A DNA stretch of 64,000 nt, taken from assembly GCA_002412885.1 (NCBI GenBank), contig DHVX01000029.1, positions 1 to 64,000 of the forward strand, read 5' to 3'. The DNA comes from Bacteroidales bacterium UBA5197 (GTDB lineage: Bacteria; Bacteroidota; Bacteroidia; Bacteroidales; Lentimicrobiaceae). The notes beneath the pieces are model-generated. The model had not been told where the DNA came from, made no database searches, and saw only the letters and a program-made list of their open reading frames with translations. Shown one piece after another: positions 10,381 through 19,857 of this stretch (its first letter is position 1; each line of letters opens with the position of its first letter). Position numbers and translations under genes: made by a program.

Positions 10381-11486
10381 TATCTTAAATAATTCTTGTA
10401 AACCATCTCAATTCCTTGTTTAAGGCTGACTTTACTTTTCCAACCCAGGGTTGCCAATCTTGAACTGTCAAGTAACTTTCGCGGTGTTCCGTCCGGCTTG
10501 GTGAGATCAAAATCAATCTTGCCTTTAAATCCAACAGCTTCCCGAATCAAGATTGCAAGCTCCTTAATTGATACTTCATCTCCTGAGCCAATATTAATGT
10601 GTGCATTTCTTACCTCACCAGCATTATCTTTTCCTGTAGCTTTCAGCAAATCTTTGAATCCATAATTCTGCATCAGAAAAACACAGGCATCCGCCATATC
10701 ATCACTCCACAAAAACTCCCTTAACGGGCTTCCTGATCCCCAAAGAGAAAGTGTCACTTGCGAATCATCTCCTCCACCGAACCGCTGAATTCCGTATTTT
10801 TTGAGATAGGCAAGCATTTCAGCTTCAGATGTATGCGCGCCCACCCCATGTGAGTTATGAGTAAGCAGATCATGATGAATTGCTTTCATATCTCCATTTT
10901 CAAGGCATTTACTCAAATGAATTTTACGGATCAGGGCTGGAAGTACATGTGAGTTCTCAAGGCTGTAATTGTCATTCAACCCATAAAGATTGGTAGGCAT
11001 CACCGAAATAAAGTCAGTACCATACTGATTGTTGTATGCCTCACACATTTTTAGTCCCGCAATTTTGGCAATGGCATAAGGCTCATTAGTAAATTCCAGT
11101 TCGCTTGTGAGCAACTGCTCTTCATTCATTGGCTGCGGTGCATTTTTGGGATATACACAACTACTTCCCAGAAACAGTAATTTTTTAACTCCACTCAGAT
11201 AAGCGTTGTGAATTACGTTGTTTTGTATCTGAAGATTTTCGAAAATAAACTGAGCCCTGAATGTAGCGTTGGCCATTATACCGCCCACTTTGGCTGCAGC
11301 CAGAAAAACATATTCAGGTTTTTCATTCTCAAAAAATTGCTGAACCTGAACTTGAGATGTTAAATCAAGTTCGGAATGATTGCTGGTTAATATGTTTGAA
11401 TATCCTTTTGAGATTAAAATGCGAACTATTGCACTTCCAACAAGTCCCTTGTGTCCGGCTACGAAAATTTTGCTTTTTAGATTCAT
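10380..11486 (-). CDS. fcl: GDP-L-fucose synthase
   Basis: Converts GDP-4-keto-6-deoxy-D-mannose to GDP-L-fucose (3,5-epimerase and NADPH reductase), the second step of GDP-fucose synthesis. It is a short-chain dehydrogenase: the nucleotide-binding GHKGLVGSA lies at residues 11-19, the SSCVYP motif supplies the catalytic serine region, and YAIAK holds the catalytic Tyr and Lys. At 368 residues it is longer than the roughly 320-residue E. coli enzyme because of an insertion near residues 200-245, common in Bacteroidota forms. It lies 25 bases after gmd, which makes its substrate, so the two form an operon. The product would feed fucosylated surface glycans or glycoproteins. Confidence 0.96.
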   Translation of the reverse strand: MNLKSKIFVAGHKGLVGSAIVRILISKGYSNILTSNHSELDLTSQVQVQQFFENEKPEYVFLAAAKVGGIMANATFRAQFIFENLQIQNNVIHNAYLSGVKKLLFLGSSCVYPKNAPQPMNEEQLLTSELEFTNEPYAIAKIAGLKMCEAYNNQYGTDFISVMPTNLYGLNDNYSLENSHVLPALIRKIHLSKCLENGDMKAIHHDLLTHNSHGVGAHTSEAEMLAYLKKYGIQRFGGGDDSQVTLSLWGSGSPLREFLWSDDMADACVFLMQNYGFKDLLKATGKDNAGEVRNAHINIGSGDEVSIKELAILIREAVGFKGKIDFDLTKPDGTPRKLLDSSRLATLGWKSKVSLKQGIEMVYKNYLR

Positions 11487-11511
11487 CAGGTTATGAATAT
11501 TTGAAATGAGA

Positions 11512-12630
11512 TTATTCGAAGTAACTCAAGACATCATAACCGCTATCCTTCAGGTATTTGTCTTTTTTAGTAAGCTTGACATCACCTTCCATCATATCTT
11601 TAACCAGTCCTTTCAGGTCGTATTCGGGCTCCCAGCCAAGCACTGATTTAGATTTGGCCGGATTACCAATCAGCAGTTCTACCTCTGTTGGCCTGAAATA
11701 CATAGGATCAACGGCAAGTACTTCTTTGCCAACCGGCAATTGAAACTCAGGATTATCACATTTCTCAACAAACGCCCTTTCATCAACGCCAGTTCCGCTG
11801 AATCGCAAGGAAATTCCAACTTCGGCAAAAGCCATCCTTACAAATTCGCGCACTTCGGTAGTAACCCCGGTTGCTATAACGAAATCGTCAGGTTTATCCT
11901 GCTGAAGAATCAAATACATTGCTTTGATATAATCTTTGGCATGACCCCAATCGCGCTGAGCCGATAGGTTACCGAGATAAAGCTTATCCTGCATTCCCAT
12001 TGCAATACGCGAAACCGCCATGGTAATCTTACGGGTAACAAATGTTTCACCACGAATGGGAGACTCGTGATTGAACAATATACCATTTGATGCAAATATG
12101 CCATATGCTTCGCGGTAATTGACTGTAATCCAGTAGGCATATAACTTGGCAACAGCATATGGGCTACGCGGATAGAAAGGTGTTTTCTCACTCTGCGGCA
12201 CTTCCTGAACCAAGCCATATAATTCGCTGGTGGATGCCTGGTAAATTCGTGTTTTTTTAATCAACCCAAGCAGCCTTACAGCTTCAAGCAGGCGAAGTGT
12301 TCCAATTCCGTCAGCATCAGCTACGTATTCAGGCGAATCAAAACTAACCTTTACATGCGACATGGCTGCCAGATTATAGATTTCGTCGGGTTGAACTTCC
12401 TGCACAATCCTGATAATGTTGGAAGAGTCAGTCATATCACCATAATGAAGCACAAAATTGCGGTTCTCAATATGCGGATCCTGATAAAGGTGATCTATCC
12501 GGTTGGTATTGAACATTGAACTCCGGCGTTTGATGCCATGCACAATATAATTTTTTCTTAGCAGGAATTCAGCCAGATAGGCACCATCTTGTCCTGTTAC
12601 TCCTGTAATCAGAGCTACTTTTTGCGACAT
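11512..12630 (-). CDS. gmd: GDP-mannose 4,6-dehydratase
   Basis: Converts GDP-D-mannose to GDP-4-keto-6-deoxy-D-mannose using bound NADP. The 372-residue length is typical. Visible motifs are the Rossmann GVTGQDGAYLAE at residues 8-19, STSELYG with the catalytic Thr/Ser and Glu region, and YPRSPYAVAKLYA with the catalytic Tyr-x3-Lys. It is the first gene of the gmd-fcl operon. Its start faces a divergent ABC transporter gene across a 186-bp gap that contains promoter-like boxes for both directions. Confidence 0.97.
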   Translation of the reverse strand: MSQKVALITGVTGQDGAYLAEFLLRKNYIVHGIKRRSSMFNTNRIDHLYQDPHIENRNFVLHYGDMTDSSNIIRIVQEVQPDEIYNLAAMSHVKVSFDSPEYVADADGIGTLRLLEAVRLLGLIKKTRIYQASTSELYGLVQEVPQSEKTPFYPRSPYAVAKLYAYWITVNYREAYGIFASNGILFNHESPIRGETFVTRKITMAVSRIAMGMQDKLYLGNLSAQRDWGHAKDYIKAMYLILQQDKPDDFVIATGVTTEVREFVRMAFAEVGISLRFSGTGVDERAFVEKCDNPEFQLPVGKEVLAVDPMYFRPTEVELLIGNPAKSKSVLGWEPEYDLKGLVKDMMEGDVKLTKKDKYLKDSGYDVLSYFE

Positions 12631-12655
12631 AATATCTTGTTTTCTCGAATTTTTA

Positions 12656-12671
12656 CAAATCTACAAACTTA
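12656..12671 (-). promoter_or_regulatory. Candidate -7 boxes for gmd
   Basis: On the minus strand two Bacteroidota -7 matches lie side by side, TAGATTTG (12656-12663) and TAAGTTTG (12664-12671), 26-41 bases upstream of the gmd start. The -33 partner is weak (TTG around 12674-12679), so the call rests mainly on position and the -7 match. Confidence 0.45.
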
Positions 12672-12749
12672 ATCAACAACCATAAGGGAATTTGGTTAAT
12701 GGAACTGTAAAATTAATTGAGTATAGATCAGCCAACAAAAAACTCCATA

Positions 12750-12782
12750 TTTGATCAATGTTGACAAAGTATTCTAACTTTG
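12750..12782 (+). promoter_or_regulatory. Promoter of the molybdate/tungstate transporter operon
   Basis: A -33 TTTG at 12750-12753, 21 bases, then TAACTTTG at 12775-12782, matching the Bacteroidota consensus. The start codon of the permease is 35 bases downstream. No molybdenum-responsive operator could be recognised by eye. Confidence 0.7.
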
Positions 12783-12816
12783 CGACACGAATTAGTATTC
12801 ATATCGATCAGCAAAA

Positions 12817-13602
12817 ATGAGTAGCAGGGCATTTAATTTAATTCTTACCTCAGGGTTGGCTCTCATCCTTTTATTTATCCTTGCTCCATTAGGCGGGATG
12901 ATATTCAAAACCCCGCTTTCCGTATTATTTGAGACCGCAACCGATAAAGAAGTTACAAACAGCATCTTACTTACCATATCTGCCTCATTTACTGCAACTT
13001 TAATTTTCGCTTTACTTTCGTTGCCAGCCGCCTGGCTTCTTGCCCGCCGGAATTTTCCTTTAAAAAGACTTATTCTGGGAATTATCGATCTGCCCGTTGT
13101 CATCCCCCACACTGCTGCCGGCATTGCCTTATTGGGACTTGTATCCCGCGATTCAACCCTTGGCCGACTGGCTGATTCAATTGGAATTGATTTTATAGGA
13201 CACCCCTCGGGGATTGTTCTTGCAATGGCATTTGTAAGTTTGCCTTTTTTTATTAACGCTGCCCGTGAAGGATTTGCCAGCGTACCTGTGCGATTTGAAC
13301 ATGCTGCGTTAAACCTTGGAATTTCACCTTTCAGAGTATTTTTTACGGTATCGGTGCCATTGGCATCACGACATATTGTTAGCGGTGCAGTAATGATGTT
13401 TGCACGGGGAATGAGCGAATTCGGCGCAATTGTTATAATTGCATACCAGCCTATGACAACCCCTGTTCTGATTTTTGAGCGATTCAGTTCATTCGGACTT
13501 CAGTATGCCAGGCCTGTGGCACTTCTGTTTATTATTATTTCGGTGGCCATGTTTCTGATCATGCGCTTATTGACCAAAGATCCCGAAAATGTTAGAAATT
13601 AG
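12817..13602 (+). CDS. ABC transporter permease, molybdate/tungstate type
   Basis: 261-residue inner-membrane permease of the ModB/WtpB/TupB type that forms the channel for oxyanion uptake. It shows about six hydrophobic segments (first FNLILTSGLALILLFILAPL) and the cytoplasmic EAA loop (EHAALNLGISPFRVFF) that docks on the ATPase. The stop codon lies inside the next gene (14-base overlap), so permease and ATPase are translationally coupled. No substrate-binding protein gene adjoins it; upstream is the divergent gmd. Molybdate, tungstate and sulfate permeases are too similar to separate by eye. Confidence 0.85.
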   Translation: MSSRAFNLILTSGLALILLFILAPLGGMIFKTPLSVLFETATDKEVTNSILLTISASFTATLIFALLSLPAAWLLARRNFPLKRLILGIIDLPVVIPHTAAGIALLGLVSRDSTLGRLADSIGIDFIGHPSGIVLAMAFVSLPFFINAAREGFASVPVRFEHAALNLGISPFRVFFTVSVPLASRHIVSGAVMMFARGMSEFGAIVIIAYQPMTTPVLIFERFSSFGLQYARPVALLFIIISVAMFLIMRLLTKDPENVRN

Positions 13603-14626
13603 AAACCTTAATAAATCCTTCGGAAGGTTTAGCATCAAAAACATAAACCTGAAAGTAGCTTCAAAAGACTACTTTATACTTTTGGGACCTTCAGGAGCCG
13701 GAAAGTCATTACTACTCGAAATCATTGCCGGTCTCACCAAAGCTGACACCGGAACCATCACACTTAATGGAGCAGATATAACCGGAAAAGCAATCGACAA
13801 ACGAAAAACAGGACTGATTTTCCAGCATCCGGCCATTTTCCCTCACCTGAGTGTAAAGGATAACATTATGTTTCCAATGGTTGGTTCATCGCGCGAAGCA
13901 AGAAAGTTAAAATCTGATTTGCTTGCCGAACAAATGGGGATTTCACATTTGCTCGACTCCAGAACTGCAAAACTATCGGGTGGTGAACTGCAACGAGTGG
14001 CTCTTGCACGGGTTCTCGCTTCAGAGCCCCTGATCCTATTGCTCGACGAACCTTTGTCGGCAGTTGACACTTCTATGAAAACTGGCTTAAGAGGCCTCCT
14101 CAGAAACCTCAACATGAATGGCTTGCCCATTCTGCATGTTACCCATGATTATGAGGAAGCAATTGCGCTTTCAACTTCAATGGCTGTGATTGAGAATGGA
14201 GAAATTATTCAGAGAGGAACTCCGGAAGAAATATTCAACAAACCGGCAAGTTCCTTTGCAGCGGCATTTTCAGGTGAGCATAATTTTTTTAAGGTTCACA
14301 TCAAGGATCACATTATACATCCTGAGGGGATTGATGATATTCGAATTTTCGGGCCAGAGGAAATTCAGGATGGGAAAGCCCACGTTATGATTCGTAGCAG
14401 GAATATCATCATTTCAAATGAGAAACCCGACCTCAGCACTATGAATAATTTTCAGGGCATTGTGCAATCAATAAATCCGCTTCGCGAAGGATTCGAAGTG
14501 ATAATTGATTGTGGAGTTAGTATTTTTGCAAGAATAACAAGAGAATCGGTGGAACGCCTCAGCCTTCATCCCGGCAAAAACGTGTGGGCATGCTTTAAAG
14601 CTTCTTCGGTAGAAATCATCAGATAA
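13589..14626 (+). CDS. ABC transporter ATP-binding protein, molybdate/tungstate type
   Basis: 345-residue ATPase that powers the permease encoded just upstream. Visible in order: Walker A GPSGAGKS (residues 33-40), the Q-loop region, the ABC signature LSGGELQRVALAR (about 129-141), Walker B LILLLDEP, and the switch histidine in HVTHDYEE. The last 60 residues (IVQSINPLREGFEVII onward) look like a TOBE/MOP oxyanion-binding domain, which supports the ModC/WtpC assignment. The gene overlaps the permease by 14 bases. No third (periplasmic) component is encoded next to it. Confidence 0.88.
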   Translation: MLEIRNLNKSFGRFSIKNINLKVASKDYFILLGPSGAGKSLLLEIIAGLTKADTGTITLNGADITGKAIDKRKTGLIFQHPAIFPHLSVKDNIMFPMVGSSREARKLKSDLLAEQMGISHLLDSRTAKLSGGELQRVALARVLASEPLILLLDEPLSAVDTSMKTGLRGLLRNLNMNGLPILHVTHDYEEAIALSTSMAVIENGEIIQRGTPEEIFNKPASSFAAAFSGEHNFFKVHIKDHIIHPEGIDDIRIFGPEEIQDGKAHVMIRSRNIIISNEKPDLSTMNNFQGIVQSINPLREGFEVIIDCGVSIFARITRESVERLSLHPGKNVWACFKASSVEIIR

Positions 14627-14741
14627 ACCTTTCAGCCCTGTGCGATATTATCGTAAATGAGAAATTGCTTCCACGTCAATCCTCAATAACCGACAAAATT
14701 ACTCTTCAGAAATACAGCTTTCAGCACTAGAATGGTTGATA

Positions 14742-17387
14742 TTAATAATAAACCACTTCAACTCCCGGCCTCTTTACCTTATAACGGTTAACATTCTTTT
14801 CTGAAATTCTGGTATTGTAAATCTTCAGCGTTTTCAGGCTCAGCAGGTTTTCAATGGGTTTCAAACTGCTGATGCGGGTATTGAAACATGTCAACTGCGC
14901 CAGATTTGATGATGACGAAAGCGCATTGAGACGTGTAACCTGAGTCCCTGAAATGTCAAGCGTATTTAATTTTGTGAGGAACTTCAGCGGATCAATATCT
15001 TTAACCGGAGTATTAGAACAATTTAACCTTTCAAGACCTGAATTTGTAGTCAAAGGACTAAGATCTGATACCGGAGTATTTGAGCAATCGATCTCTTTCA
15101 CGCGCTTGATCATCCCGACAGGAAGCAAATCGGCCACCTGAGTAGCTGAAAACCTGAGCACCTCAAGTTTTTTAAGTTGAGATACCGGCATCAGCGATGA
15201 AATATCACGGTTACGGCTAATGTCAAGTTCCTTTATTGATGCAATTCTATGCAACTGCTCTCTGCCGGGAGTGCCGGTATATGGATCAATTTCAGCAAAT
15301 ACCTGCTTCCATGCCGGAGCAAGTCCACCCCACCATGTCAGCAATTCAGTACTTTGATATACAACGAGTGCATCGGGAATACTATCCCAAACCTTCTCAA
15401 CCATAGCGGCTATGGCTGGAACGCCGTCAGCAAATAGCTTTTCCAACCTCGACAATCTGAGAATTGCATTGAGGTTTGCCGCCTGAACATTGTCCATTTC
15501 CAATTGCTTCAGATTCCGCAGATTTCCAACCGATGAAATATCTATCGCTTTTGTTTCTGAAATATTTAACAAATTAAGCCCGGTAAGGCCTGTAAGAGGA
15601 GTAAGATCGATTACCGCAGTTTTAGAAATATTCAGCTCCCTCAAATCCGGCATATCCTTTATTTCGAGTACACTCTGGATTCCCGATGATGATGCATCAA
15701 GGCTTGATAAAGAAGGGAGCTTGCGTAAAGGAGAAAGGTTTTGAATCTCAGTATTTCCCGAAATATCGATTTTCCGAAGGTTTGATATTTCATATAACTG
15801 CTCTCTCAGCGGTGGATCGTGCACTTCAACCAATTCATTGAATACCGATTTCCACGCGGCAGGCAGTGTTTCCCACCAAACCGAAAGTTCCTCAGACTCA
15901 TAAATGACTTTTACTTCGGGACGAGCCTGAATAAAAGCTAATGCAGCCTGCTTTTCAATCATCGACTTATCACAATAGATAACTTTCAAATCGGAAAGTT
16001 TCAGCAAAGGTGTTAAACTGCTCACCGGAGTGTAATCAAGGTATATATATTGAAGTTTTTGCATCGCAGCAAGCGCACTGACATCGGCAACATAGGTTTT
16101 TGTGAGGTAAATCCGTCGTAATCCGTCCATTCCTTCAAGTGCACTGATATCAGATAAAGGCAAGCCTGACATATCAAGTGTTTCGAGTAAACTTAGTCCT
16201 GCAAGCCCATCAAGTGACTTTAGAGGCAAACGCGAAATTTTCAACTCCCTGAGCCCGGTAAGATCCCGAAGCAAAGCAATGCTTTCAAGCGGAGTATCAG
16301 AAAGATTCAGAAATTCCAGCACTTTGAAATTCCCCACAGGAGTAATGTCGGAAACAAAAGTTGAAGAAATATCGAGATTTCGGAGCCCGGTGGTATATTG
16401 AACAGGATCTATCGAAGTAATTAATGTGGACGAAGCGTTCAGGGTTTCCAGCTTTGACAGATTACGTATCGGTCCTAGTTCAGTTATTCTGGCACCTGAA
16501 ATATTCAGATGTTTCAGCATTGAAAATGCGCTTAAAGGCTCAAGATCGTAGATGCCCTTTAGTCCACTCAAATCCATTTGCTCAAGCCTCCATAATTTCC
16601 TGATTTCGGTAAGCAATGATGCAGGTGCGGTTTTTATAGTATCGGCTTTCAGAAGTGAGTCTGACAAGTTCTCATTGGTTTTCACCAGAAGGTAGTCGCG
16701 CCCAACCTGTTGAATGAACCTCATTTTTAGTCCATCATTAAGAATTGTTTCGCCTGAAAAATAATTTCTCCATACCGGATCCAGTGAGTTCCACCACGCC
16801 ATCAGCTCCTGCTCTTCACTCGACCTTGTGGTATAAATACTTACTATTTTCAATCCGCGACTCGCTTCATCAAGGTTGATTTCGATAAATCTTGCCCTGT
16901 TCTCATTGATATCTTTTCCCTCAATGGTTTTTCCTTTGAGGTTTCGGCTTGCTTTAACTTTGAAGTAGGTCTCCCCTTTTTCGTTAACTTCGGTAGTAAT
17001 CTCTTCAACAGTGTATTTAAATGTTACTTCCTTGAAAAAGAAGTCAATATCTTTGAGGTAAGCCTGAATGTCTTTATTGGTAACCACATCCCTTTTTTCA
17101 ACCAGGTCATCCTCAACCTGAACTTTGCCATCACGAAAAAACTTAAGATAGGACTGATTGATAATAATATCCTTATCTCTGTATTCCGATTTAGGACTTC
17201 CTAATGTATTGAAAGCAAACTCCATAAATCCGACCAGCTGGGTAGCTTGCTTCTGAAAAGCGGCAAGCTCATCTGCACTCATGTTTCCGGTTCCCGGATC
17301 AGTTGAAGTGGCCGTGTTTTGCGAAAAAGCAAATCCGGCAGAAAAAACAATTATCAGGGCAACAACAAAATGCTTTATATTATTCAT
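14742..17387 (-). CDS. Exported leucine-rich-repeat protein
   Basis: 881 residues with a signal peptide (VVALIIVFSAGFAFSQ). Residues about 35-195 form an alpha/beta domain resembling those of the two upstream genes. The rest is built from short leucine-rich repeats of about 22 residues (LRNLDISST, LETLDMSGL, LNTLDISGT) like the internalin or Dictyostelium-type families. The repeats fall into three blocks, each opened by a module WWxxLxPxWxxxF near residues 199, 502 and 684. It has no visible lipobox or type IX tail. It ends a four-gene exported cluster, its start overlapping the preceding stop by 8 bases. A protein-protein scaffold in the periplasm or at the surface is the likely role. Confidence 0.8.
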   Translation of the reverse strand: MNNIKHFVVALIIVFSAGFAFSQNTATSTDPGTGNMSADELAAFQKQATQLVGFMEFAFNTLGSPKSEYRDKDIIINQSYLKFFRDGKVQVEDDLVEKRDVVTNKDIQAYLKDIDFFFKEVTFKYTVEEITTEVNEKGETYFKVKASRNLKGKTIEGKDINENRARFIEINLDEASRGLKIVSIYTTRSSEEQELMAWWNSLDPVWRNYFSGETILNDGLKMRFIQQVGRDYLLVKTNENLSDSLLKADTIKTAPASLLTEIRKLWRLEQMDLSGLKGIYDLEPLSAFSMLKHLNISGARITELGPIRNLSKLETLNASSTLITSIDPVQYTTGLRNLDISSTFVSDITPVGNFKVLEFLNLSDTPLESIALLRDLTGLRELKISRLPLKSLDGLAGLSLLETLDMSGLPLSDISALEGMDGLRRIYLTKTYVADVSALAAMQKLQYIYLDYTPVSSLTPLLKLSDLKVIYCDKSMIEKQAALAFIQARPEVKVIYESEELSVWWETLPAAWKSVFNELVEVHDPPLREQLYEISNLRKIDISGNTEIQNLSPLRKLPSLSSLDASSSGIQSVLEIKDMPDLRELNISKTAVIDLTPLTGLTGLNLLNISETKAIDISSVGNLRNLKQLEMDNVQAANLNAILRLSRLEKLFADGVPAIAAMVEKVWDSIPDALVVYQSTELLTWWGGLAPAWKQVFAEIDPYTGTPGREQLHRIASIKELDISRNRDISSLMPVSQLKKLEVLRFSATQVADLLPVGMIKRVKEIDCSNTPVSDLSPLTTNSGLERLNCSNTPVKDIDPLKFLTKLNTLDISGTQVTRLNALSSSSNLAQLTCFNTRISSLKPIENLLSLKTLKIYNTRISEKNVNRYKVKRPGVEVVYY

Positions 17388-18207
17388 GGAGGATGTATTT
17401 CAACAACAATTCTTTTTGATTTTCGTCAATTTTCATCAATCCGGATATCAGCCAGCCTGAATTGCTTCCCGGGCGGTTAAATTCCGACAATTCAAAATAC
17501 CAGCCATTAATCTGAAAAAAGTGAAATTTAACTTTACTCACATTCTTAAACCTGAGATTCCCTTTTTTAAACTCATACAGAAAAAGAGTAAGATAATCAG
17601 GTTGATATTCCTTTTCGGTGTAGAGATCAACATACTCTTTATCCTTAAAAACCCTGACAAGGTTCATAAAATCGAGTTCGTGACTGAGCGGATGTAAAAA
17701 ATGGCTTCCGGATTCCTGGTTATTGTTAAACATCAGGTGAAAATGTTTGAAATAAACACTTGAAATCACCCATTTGTAACCGAGTTTTTCCTGTTCGAGT
17801 TTCATAAACAGGGTAATATTTTCATCTTTTCCCTGATAAAGGAATCTTGTAGTAACTTCAGCAAACCATTGTCCGCCATGAAAATTTAAAAACTGCGGAT
17901 TACCCGAAGAAAGCACATCTTTGGTAAATGAATCCCTCATTGGATCAGTCATTGATGCATTTTGCTGATCGAAGAGGCCATTCAGATATTTCCGCCGCAA
18001 TTCGGGGCTGCGATAATCCTTATCGGATGGGTAGTAGCGATCTCCCCTTGCATTCTCTTCTCCGTTGAATCTTCTGAAAAATTGATTTACCTGCTTTGTT
18101 TGTGCATTCAATATGCTTTCATCGCCAAGCAGGGAGTTAAATGCCTGAGCTGGCCCCAACAATGGCAGCAAAACAAGCAACATCAATATCTTTACATAAT
18201 TGAACAT
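17380..18207 (-). CDS. Exported protein of unknown function
   Basis: 275 residues starting with a signal peptide (VKILMLLVLLPLLGPAQAF). The mature part is rich in aromatic and charged residues (NFHGGQWFAEVTTRF, YKWVISSVYFKHF) and reads like a small beta-rich or NTF2-like domain. I do not recognise the family. Its stop overlaps the start of the leucine-rich-repeat gene, implying co-translation. A strong terminator separates it from the gene upstream, so it may have its own promoter or depend on read-through. Confidence 0.65.
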   Translation of the reverse strand: MFNYVKILMLLVLLPLLGPAQAFNSLLGDESILNAQTKQVNQFFRRFNGEENARGDRYYPSDKDYRSPELRRKYLNGLFDQQNASMTDPMRDSFTKDVLSSGNPQFLNFHGGQWFAEVTTRFLYQGKDENITLFMKLEQEKLGYKWVISSVYFKHFHLMFNNNQESGSHFLHPLSHELDFMNLVRVFKDKEYVDLYTEKEYQPDYLTLFLYEFKKGNLRFKNVSKVKFHFFQINGWYFELSEFNRPGSNSGWLISGLMKIDENQKELLLKYILHE

Positions 18208-18255
18208 AAATCAGGATTAAAGATAAAAGCAGTTGGTTACAGAATAACCGAAATT

Positions 18256-18297
18256 AAAAAAACTGGCTTCAACGCTTAAAATAAAGGTTGAAGCCAG
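18256..18297 (-). terminator. Terminator inside the exported-protein cluster
   Basis: On the minus strand, CTGGCTTCAAC (18287-18297) pairs perfectly with GTTGAAGCCAG (18263-18273) and is followed by a run of T. It lies after the gene ending at 18318 and before the gene starting at 18207, so it divides the cluster into two transcription units or acts as an attenuator. Confidence 0.85.
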
Positions 18298-18317
18298 AAT
18301 TAAAATGCATCTGATTA

Positions 18318-18893
18318 TCAACCTGGCTTAGTTTCAGAAACTCTGATATCGCCAAGCAAAACATCCCAGAAACCAATAATACGGCCTGATATCTGCGTGG
18401 TTTTGCGCTCAACATAAACGGTTATGTCTTTTTTGGTAACATCAACATATCTCAGGCCTTCTTTCGTAGTGCCTTCAAATCGCTGATAAATGGTAATAAC
18501 TCCAACGTACCTGCCATCGGGCTGACGCTCCAGATCACTGATATACTGAATTTTATACCATGAGATATTAACTTTGTCGTAGTTAAGAGCCATCAGTCTT
18601 TCGAGATACTCTCTGACACCGTAATAATTAACCTCTTCTCTGCTGAGTGAAGAAACTCCCATAAGGGCTCCATCGGCAAAAAGCTCAAGGGTGCGTTCTA
18701 TTACGCGGTTTGCTTCAGACCAGGGGGTATCTTTGTTTCCAACGATGCTGATGTATTTGCTAAGGTCACGGACTTTTTCAAGTGCAAGAGAGTCTATTGC
18801 CTGCTTGCGTGAAGGGCTGATATCGTCCTGCGCCCATGTGTTGCCTGCTGAAAAAAATATCAAAGCAGCCAGTATTCCTAAGATTTTTGTCAT
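18318..18893 (-). CDS. Exported protein of unknown function related to its neighbours
   Basis: 191 residues with a signal peptide (GILAALIFFSAGNTWAQ). The mature part (ERTLELFADGALMGV, YYGVREYLERLMAL, GRYVGVITIYQRFEG) aligns in layout with the N-terminal domain of the leucine-rich-repeat protein (NQSYLKFFRDGKVQV, AYLKDIDFFFKEV), suggesting a shared NTF2-like or cystatin-like fold. It sits 6 bases downstream of the lipoprotein gene and just ahead of a terminator. No catalytic motif is evident. Confidence 0.65.
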   Translation of the reverse strand: MTKILGILAALIFFSAGNTWAQDDISPSRKQAIDSLALEKVRDLSKYISIVGNKDTPWSEANRVIERTLELFADGALMGVSSLSREEVNYYGVREYLERLMALNYDKVNISWYKIQYISDLERQPDGRYVGVITIYQRFEGTTKEGLRYVDVTKKDITVYVERKTTQISGRIIGFWDVLLGDIRVSETKPG

Positions 18894-18899
18894 GATTAT

Positions 18900-19589
18900 C
18901 TATTTTTTAATCAGTTCCAATTCCTTTATTTTTCCGTTGTTGTCAAGCACTGCATTGAGTACCTTGTTTGGTGATTTTTTCTGGTCTTTGATAAATTCCA
19001 GATATTTCCTGATGGTGGTTGGTCTGTCGTAATCCTTAATATCACCATCGCTGCTTATAAGAATAAGAACAGGAACATCATCACCGGCAAAAGCGGCCAT
19101 AGCTTCACGAATACGGGCATTGGCTGATGAAACATCACTTGCCGAAGCAACGGCATCCAACGACAGGTTAATTGCTTTGAATTGACCACCCTCACGCAAT
19201 TCGCGTTCCCGGGCTTCTTTTTCCCGCTGCATTCTTTCTTCCTCTTTTCTGCGCTCAACTGCAGCGCGTTCTCTGGCAAGAACATCTTCAGCCTGAACAA
19301 TCAGATCCTTAACTTCCTGATCTTCCAGATTCATGCGTTTAATGGTTGCAAGTTTGAACTCCTTTTCCTCGAGTGTCATTCTTCCATCATCGTTAATAAT
19401 TGCCAATAGGTCAGCTTTTGCTTTTGCTGTCTTTTCGGCCAGCTCCATGGCAGCTTTCTTTTTGGCTGCTTTCTTAGAACTTTTGCAAGATGTGAAACTT
19501 GCCCCTAAGGACACGATCAGCATCATTACCAAAAACATCCTGAACTTACCCGCGAATTTAAAGCGGAGGGGGTTTCCTGTGTTCATCAT
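18900..19589 (-). CDS. Putative lipoprotein with charged coiled-coil
   Basis: 229 residues. The N-terminus has a hydrophobic stretch ending in a lipobox-like SFTSC, so the mature protein should be lipidated at that Cys. A Lys/Ala/Glu-rich coiled-coil follows (about residues 40-125), then a compact C-terminal domain (VPVLILISSDGDIKDY, TIRKYLEFIKD) that also turns up in layout in the downstream genes. It is the first gene of the cluster. The first hydrophobic residue lies far from residue 1 (MMNTGNPLRFKFAGKF), so a start at the internal Met before the hydrophobic core is possible. Function unknown. Confidence 0.65.
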   Translation of the reverse strand: MMNTGNPLRFKFAGKFRMFLVMMLIVSLGASFTSCKSSKKAAKKKAAMELAEKTAKAKADLLAIINDDGRMTLEEKEFKLATIKRMNLEDQEVKDLIVQAEDVLARERAAVERRKEEERMQREKEARERELREGGQFKAINLSLDAVASASDVSSANARIREAMAAFAGDDVPVLILISSDGDIKDYDRPTTIRKYLEFIKDQKKSPNKVLNAVLDNNGKIKELELIKK

Positions 19590-19699
19590 AACATGTATTA
19601 ATTTGGGTTTAAAAACTCAATTTGCCATCAAAAATTGTGCGATTTCGAACATAATTGCCAAAGTTTAATCTTTTTTTAAGGCACTCATAATTCAATGCA

Positions 19700-19733
19700 C
19701 AAAGTTAATTTATTTTCATTCTTAATAGACAAT
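19700..19733 (-). promoter_or_regulatory. Candidate promoter of the exported-protein cluster
   Basis: On the minus strand TAACTTTG (19700-19707) matches the -7 consensus and an ATTG lies 22 bases upstream (19730-19733). The transcript would carry a leader of about 100 bases. The -33 element is imperfect. Confidence 0.4.
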
Positions 19734-19857
19734 CATCAGCGAACTGATAAAATTAACCTCTGAATGAAGGATTAGTTTTAAAATACTATGCTGATAAATA
19801 AAAGATTACAAATTAAAATACAAATATATGAGGGGGTAAGTAAAGAAAATCGAGGGC

